DNA of 8,214 bases from contig JAZUKH010000073.1 of the NCBI GenBank assembly GCA_045643185.1, forward strand, positions 1-8,214, given 5' to 3'. The stretch comes from RGIG464 sp045643185. GTDB taxonomy: Bacteria; Myxococcota_A; Bradymonadia; UBA4248. The position numbers and the translations under genes were made by a program. The notes beneath the pieces were generated by a model. It was not told the origin of the DNA, ran no database searches, and saw nothing but the letters and a program-made list of their open reading frames with translations. This document shows, piece by piece, positions 4,384 to 8,214 of this stretch; within the stretch, counting starts at the first letter, position 1, and each line of letters starts with the position of its first letter.

Positions 4384-7137
4384 CTAATACACAACCTGGC
4401 TACAATCCTTATCGGAGAAAGCGGAGATCACCTCATTAAATCGTTGCGCGTTATTAAACATATAACTCATATCGGTAACTTTAGAAGTATCCCAAAAAGC
4501 GATATTGCCATTGAAATAGTAAGCATAATAGAACATATGACTCATATCGGTAACATTAGATACATTCCAACCTCGAAGTCCATCCCCTTCGAAGTTTTTG
4601 GCACCAGCAAACATGTATTTCATGTCAGTGACATGCGAAGTATCCCAACCTTCCAACGATTTGTTGAAATTAATGCATCCTGAAAACATATAGCTCATAT
4701 CGGTCACTTTTGAGGTATCCCATTTTCTAATATTTTGGTTGAATTTACATTCTTCGTAATCAAAATAATAAAGGCCATCAACATCATGCGCGAAGAACAT
4801 ATAGCTCATATCGGTGACATTCGAGGTATCCCAGTTGCCAATCTTTGCATTGAACTTTCGCGAGTTCATGAACATAGCTTTTGTGGTCGTCAATTTTCTG
4901 GCATCGGGAATATCAATAGGCGTATCAGTCGAGAGCACCGTATTATAAAAAGCGCCCTCTCCCAAACCGACTGGACCAAAAGAAACAATTTGTTGAAGCC
5001 GTGAACCGGTGTTATGATAGTTGTTGTATTCTGGAATATTTAATGTCCAATTATCGAAAGATCCCGAAATCGTGACCGTATGCGTCGTTTGAGTGGCTTC
5101 GTAGTTACATTGTTCCTCATCGATGTAAATATGCCGGAGATTTTCAGCAGGGCAAGAGGTGTAAGATTCTTTATTGCCATCGCCCCAATCGACTGTAAAG
5201 TTACAATTTTTAGCTTTTGACGTCGGTAAATAGACATCGCATCCTTTCCATATTGTGACGAAATCCTTAGCAGCGCAGTGGCCGTCACCACGTCCAAATA
5301 AGGTTACGCCATCACAGACGTCCGCAGGCAACAACGCGCCATTTTTGCATACTTCGCCAGTTTTTCCCTCAGCATCGTACGTGGCTTCGCCTTCGTTTGT
5401 GCAGGGTTTTCTACAAACCCCGTCCACACAAAGATCGCCACGTTCACATTTAGAGAGATTATCCTTTGTACACTGCTTGCAATCGTAAACCAGATAGTTG
5501 CACGTAGCGTAAGAACAATTCATTGACCCCGCGATATATTCATTGCTGTAGTCGGCACAATTTTGAATGGGAAGCGTGAGGCTGTCACATTCTTCAAAAT
5601 CCTGATTTATTTTTCCATCACCGCAATATTTTTCTTCGGGCGGAACAGCGCATTTACCATCAATACAAATTTGTCCAGTCGAGCACAGACTCCGATCATC
5701 CTCGGTACATTCGACGCAATTGGCCGTATCAAAAGCCATGCAGTTCGCGTTGCAGCCAAGAGCGCCATCGACGAAATGACCAACATCGGTGCATTTTTTA
5801 CCCTTCAGTTCGCTGCGATCACAGACTTCAGAGCCTTGTGCCATGCCGTCACCGCATTTGACCGTCGTGCACCGACCATTGATGCATTGCTGACCTGCCC
5901 CACACTTGCTCAGATCTTGTTCGTTGCATTCAAAGCACTCACTCGTATTGTACTGGCACATCGAATCGCACTTTAACGAGCCACCGATAAAGTTCATATC
6001 GGTGCATTGACCGCCATTCAGATCCGATTGATCACACTTTTCGTAGCTCTGATTGACGACCCCGTCGCCGCAAAATTCTTTGGACGTATTCGGAACAATC
6101 GTCGCTTTGCCCATGTCGTTGACCGAGCCTTTTTCAGGCCAATTCACGTAGCAGTAAACCGTTTGCGCATTTTCGTGAATGTCGTATGGATGATTTTTCA
6201 GGTCATAACTGAAAACGTAACGATACTCGCCTTCGGAAGGAATGGCGAACGTCGCCATGAATTCGTCGTTATTTTTATTATCCTCGGTGACATTGAAATA
6301 CGGATTCGCAACAGCCACGACGCTTTGCCACGTCGAAAAGTCGTTCGAAGCATTTTTGGCATCGGTATAAAGAAGACGAGCGCCGACGATTTGGTTGCAC
6401 CAAGCCTGACCTTCAGTGCAGTTTTTCATATATATCTGGCTGTAAACCGTGTAAGGCACACGCGCTTCGATGGTAAAATGACTATTGTTATTAGACGCAT
6501 TATTGGGATCCGCAAAGTCCAGGATACCGCAGGTAAAATCTGATGCATAATCAAAATGAGCATTTGTCGAAGGCGGTTCCTGACAAACGTGATTTTTTAC
6601 ATCACAAACGGTCAATCCATCAGACCTTTTTTGGCAGTGACTATTGTCCGTGCATTCAACGCACGAAGACTTATCGACTTTGCAGTTGTTACAAGTCAGT
6701 TTGCCGGCTTTATTCTTACTTTCGGTCGCACAAGTACGGTTACCAAAATTGTTGCTATCGCACGTCTCGTTCGTAGCGTTGATGAGCCCATCGCCGCAGA
6801 AAGGCTCTGCGGCTTGAGCATAACAAACGTGCTGCGATTCGTGACACTTTGTTTTGCCGTCCGATCGACCGGCGCAGTCCGCATCCTGATCGCACTTATT
6901 TTTATCATTCTCATCCGGATCGATCTTACCTGGCTTAATGCATTGCTGTTTTGAAAGATCGCATTCGGTGCGTCCATCCGTATTCGCGGCACAATCGTCA
7001 CTTGTGGTGCATTCCGGCGAATCGTCGCTCGGTGAATTGTCATGATCGCATGCGTAAAGCGTTACACTGCTCAAACAACACAAAAGTACAGCTAAACTAC
7101 GTCTATGAAACTCAGACTTATTTCTTAAATGTTTCAT
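4384..7137 (-). CDS. Mosaic surface lipoprotein: cysteine-rich repeats, PKD-like segment and DUF285 (BspA-type) repeats
   Basis: Predicted lipid-anchored surface protein of 917 residues. It begins with a basic region (MKHLRNKSEFHRR), a hydrophobic core and lipobox LYAC with the acylated cysteine at 30. Three short motifs of the type C..D.DC...SDG...C....H.C lie at 43-66, 82-105 and 162-185. CGDG cysteine modules (Myxococcus cysteine-rich repeat type) start at 114, 356, 428 and 505. A beta-rich segment (about 195-345) separates the first from the other three. After 607 comes a PKD-like stretch with VDWGDG (649-654) and HTVTISGSF (686-694). Five DUF285 motifs follow (WDTSNVTDMSYMF type, starting at 769, 806, 831, 857 and 882), then a divergent last unit ending CSQVVY. 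The start is fixed by GGAGAGAT seven bases upstream. It lies 71 bases after argS on the same strand, perhaps with its own promoter. Ligand and role are unknown; adhesion or surface display is the general inference for such architectures. Confidence 0.9.
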   Translation of the reverse strand: MKHLRNKSEFHRRSLAVLLCCLSSVTLYACDHDNSPSDDSPECTTSDDCAANTDGRTECDLSKQQCIKPGKIDPDENDKNKCDQDADCAGRSDGKTKCHESQHVCYAQAAEPFCGDGLINATNETCDSNNFGNRTCATESKNKAGKLTCNNCKVDKSSCVECTDNSHCQKRSDGLTVCDVKNHVCQEPPSTNAHFDYASDFTCGILDFADPNNASNNNSHFTIEARVPYTVYSQIYMKNCTEGQAWCNQIVGARLLYTDAKNASNDFSTWQSVVAVANPYFNVTEDNKNNDEFMATFAIPSEGEYRYVFSYDLKNHPYDIHENAQTVYCYVNWPEKGSVNDMGKATIVPNTSKEFCGDGVVNQSYEKCDQSDLNGGQCTDMNFIGGSLKCDSMCQYNTSECFECNEQDLSKCGAGQQCINGRCTTVKCGDGMAQGSEVCDRSELKGKKCTDVGHFVDGALGCNANCMAFDTANCVECTEDDRSLCSTGQICIDGKCAVPPEEKYCGDGKINQDFEECDSLTLPIQNCADYSNEYIAGSMNCSYATCNYLVYDCKQCTKDNLSKCERGDLCVDGVCRKPCTNEGEATYDAEGKTGEVCKNGALLPADVCDGVTLFGRGDGHCAAKDFVTIWKGCDVYLPTSKAKNCNFTVDWGDGNKESYTSCPAENLRHIYIDEEQCNYEATQTTHTVTISGSFDNWTLNIPEYNNYHNTGSRLQQIVSFGPVGLGEGAFYNTVLSTDTPIDIPDARKLTTTKAMFMNSRKFNAKIGNWDTSNVTDMSYMFFAHDVDGLYYFDYEECKFNQNIRKWDTSKVTDMSYMFSGCINFNKSLEGWDTSHVTDMKYMFAGAKNFEGDGLRGWNVSNVTDMSHMFYYAYYFNGNIAFWDTSKVTDMSYMFNNAQRFNEVISAFSDKDCSQVVY
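4417..4893 (-). repeat. DUF285 tandem repeat array in the lipoprotein gene
   Basis: Codes residues 749-907. Five units of about 25-37 residues carry W(D/N)xSxVTDMxxMF, preceded by a partial one (LTTTKAMFMNS) and followed by a degenerate one (FNEVISAFSDKDC). At DNA level the plus-strand string CTCATATCGGT recurs at four units (near 4467, 4541, 4693 and 4805), while the third motif has diverged. Such arrays can expand or contract by recombination. Confidence 0.85.
5413..6072 (-). repeat. Three tandem cysteine-rich modules of about 70 residues
   Basis: Residues 356-423, 428-496 and 505-575 each read: CGDG, about ten residues, CD, then a C..(20)..C..C pattern with a (G/A)(G/S/A)x(L/M) beta-turn, then C..(D)(L/R)S.C..G..C..G.C (for example CNEQDLSKCGAGQQCINGRC). 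Module length is 68-71 residues with near-identical cysteine spacing. A related module starts at residue 114 (nucleotide 6798) but carries a different second half. Disulfide-stabilised folding outside the cytoplasm is expected. Confidence 0.85.
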
Positions 7138-7140
7138 GAT

Positions 7141-7148
7141 ATCTCTCC
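7141..7148 (-). promoter_or_regulatory. Strong Shine-Dalgarno of the lipoprotein gene
   Basis: GGAGAGAT on the minus strand lies at optimal distance before the ATG at 7137 and fixes that start. No clear terminator after argS and no convincing -35/-10 pair is seen in the 71-base gap, so read-through from argS cannot be excluded. Confidence 0.75.
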
Positions 7149-7208
7149 ATGAATTCTGTTCACAAAAAATACCGTTGCCTCAATTCACTTCACCAAGAAG
7201 CGACGCGC

Positions 7209-8214
7209 CTACATTTCTTCAAGCGTCTCGATGCCGAGCAGACCGAGGCCCATGCGAAGCACTGACCCAAGGGCATCAACAAGGCTCAGACGTGCAGCGC
7301 GGACTTTGTCATCCTCACACGTCAAGATCGGGTGACCAACTTTGTCGGTGAAAATGAACGCGAACGTCTTGCAAAGGTTGAAGAGATATTCCGCCACTTT
7401 CGCCGGATCACTCGTCTCAGCCGCATACTGAATGACTTTGGGACAATCCATGAGCGCCATGAGCACTTTCTTTTCTTCAGGCGTCTTGAGTGCGCTCAAA
7501 ACGTCATCGGCCACGACATCCTGATGCACGTAACCGGCTTTGCGCAGAATCGAGCGTGTACGCGCGTAGTTCATGAGGCAATAAGCGCCGGTACGGCCCT
7601 GCAGATCGAGTGATTTTTCGGGGTTAAATTCCATCCAACTCGTCGGGGTGATATTGAGTAAAAAGTATTTGAGTGCGGCGAGTGCGATGACCTGCGCGCG
7701 ACGATCGACTTCGGCGGCATCGGCTTCGGCATAGTGTTCGCGATCCGACTTGTTGTCCATGACTTCGTGAACGAGACGAGCCATCTCGATGATCAAATCG
7801 TCGGTGTCAACGACAGTGCCTTCGCGGCTTTTCATGCGGCCGTTCGGCAACGTGACCATACCATACGACAGATGCTCAAAGCGACCAGCAAGGTCGGGAC
7901 GAAGTTCGCTCAAGATACCGAACAAAACGCGGAAATGGTGATTCTGTTCGTCGGCGACGACATAGATCATCTTGTCGTAGCCATAATCCTTATAACGTTC
8001 GATCGCCGTACCGATGTCCTGCGTAATGTAAACGCTCGTGCCGTTCGAACGAAGAACGATCTTTTCACCGCTCAGGCCTTTGAGGCGCGAAAGGTCAAAC
8101 GCCGTCGCACCATCCGGCAAACGATGGAAGATTTCACGTTTTAAGCCGTCTTCGATGATATCTTTACCGAGTTTATACGTCTCACTTTCGTAATACAATT
8201 TGTCGAATTGAATA
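7209..8214 (-). CDS. argS: Arginyl-tRNA synthetase, C-terminal part (N-terminus beyond window edge)
   Basis: Class Ia aminoacyl-tRNA synthetase that charges tRNA-Arg with arginine in the cytoplasm. The visible 334 residues (from I Q F D K L Y Y E S...) are the C-terminal part of a protein usually 550-600 long. They include the end of the catalytic domain (LRSNGTSVYITQDIGTAIER; IYVVADEQNHHF), the KMSKS-equivalent loop in PNGRMKSREGTVV (near 7812-7850), and the all-alpha anticodon-binding (DALR) domain with YCLMNYARTRSILRKAG and the characteristic end GLGLLGIETLEEM. The HIGH motif is outside. The reading frame is open to the edge; an apparent start at 8198 is only an internal TTG (Leu) codon. 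The next gene on the same strand begins 71 bases after its stop. Nothing suggests a defect. Confidence 0.95.
   Translation of the reverse strand, partial: IQFDKLYYESETYKLGKDIIEDGLKREIFHRLPDGATAFDLSRLKGLSGEKIVLRSNGTSVYITQDIGTAIERYKDYGYDKMIYVVADEQNHHFRVLFGILSELRPDLAGRFEHLSYGMVTLPNGRMKSREGTVVDTDDLIIEMARLVHEVMDNKSDREHYAEADAAEVDRRAQVIALAALKYFLLNITPTSWMEFNPEKSLDLQGRTGAYCLMNYARTRSILRKAGYVHQDVVADDVLSALKTPEEKKVLMALMDCPKVIQYAAETSDPAKVAEYLFNLCKTFAFIFTDKVGHPILTCEDDKVRAARLSLVDALGSVLRMGLGLLGIETLEEM

Noticed and set aside
5563..5976. 137-codon plus-strand frame with alanine/isoleucine-rich translation
   Set aside because: Antisense shadow of the cysteine-rich modules; no independent evidence.
6007..6543. 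178-codon plus-strand frame inside the lipoprotein gene
   Set aside because: Antisense shadow; the minus-strand frame has a lipobox, cysteine modules and a strong Shine-Dalgarno.
8196..8198. TTG as the start of the argS gene
   Set aside because: The frame stays open to the edge and the sequence begins in the middle of the catalytic domain, so this is an internal leucine codon.

Overview
The window looks like a chromosomal stretch from a Gram-negative bacterium of the Myxococcota/Bradymonadota (former deltaproteobacterial) type. The evidence is an outer-membrane lipid-trafficking (Mla-type) ABC transporter whose permease carries an N-terminal STAS domain, and a lipoprotein with repeated CGDG cysteine modules of the kind called Myxococcus cysteine-rich repeats. 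The lineage is an inference from gene families, not from a marker gene. Base composition is moderate, with AT-rich intergenic stretches.

Layout from left to right. Positions 1-1673 (minus strand) hold an mla-type operon: the permease mlaE comes first and overlaps the ATPase mlaF by four bases, and mlaF runs off the left edge. A good sigma70-like promoter lies just upstream of mlaE, with a perfect 7-bp inverted repeat on its -10/spacer. Positions 1674-1944 are a divergent intergenic region with an AT-rich stretch, two tandem hairpins and a further stem-loop. Positions 1945-4107 (plus strand) encode a 720-residue superfamily 2 helicase with a coiled-coil and Ser/Thr-rich tail ending in a Tudor/SH3-like domain. 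Positions 4108-4383 hold three more hairpins of the same family as the first two, then a 14-bp perfect inverted repeat. Positions 4384-7137 (minus) encode a 917-residue mosaic surface lipoprotein (cysteine modules, a beta-rich domain, a PKD-like segment and DUF285 repeats). Positions 7209-8214 (minus) hold the C-terminal part of arginyl-tRNA synthetase, cut by the right edge.

The genes do not form one pathway. mlaE and mlaF act together in the inner membrane; argS is housekeeping; the lipoprotein and the helicase look like accessory genes placed between core genes. The most unusual signal is a set of five hairpins in the two intergenic regions flanking the helicase. All share a single bulged G followed by TAT on the 5' side and ATA on the 3' side of an inner stem, while outer-stem sequences differ freely yet stay complementary. 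The two clusters are in opposite orientation, both pointing away from the helicase. This is what a REP-like mobile palindrome family or a conserved RNA/DNA structural element would look like. Whether it is tied to the helicase or is simply genome-wide cannot be settled from this window.
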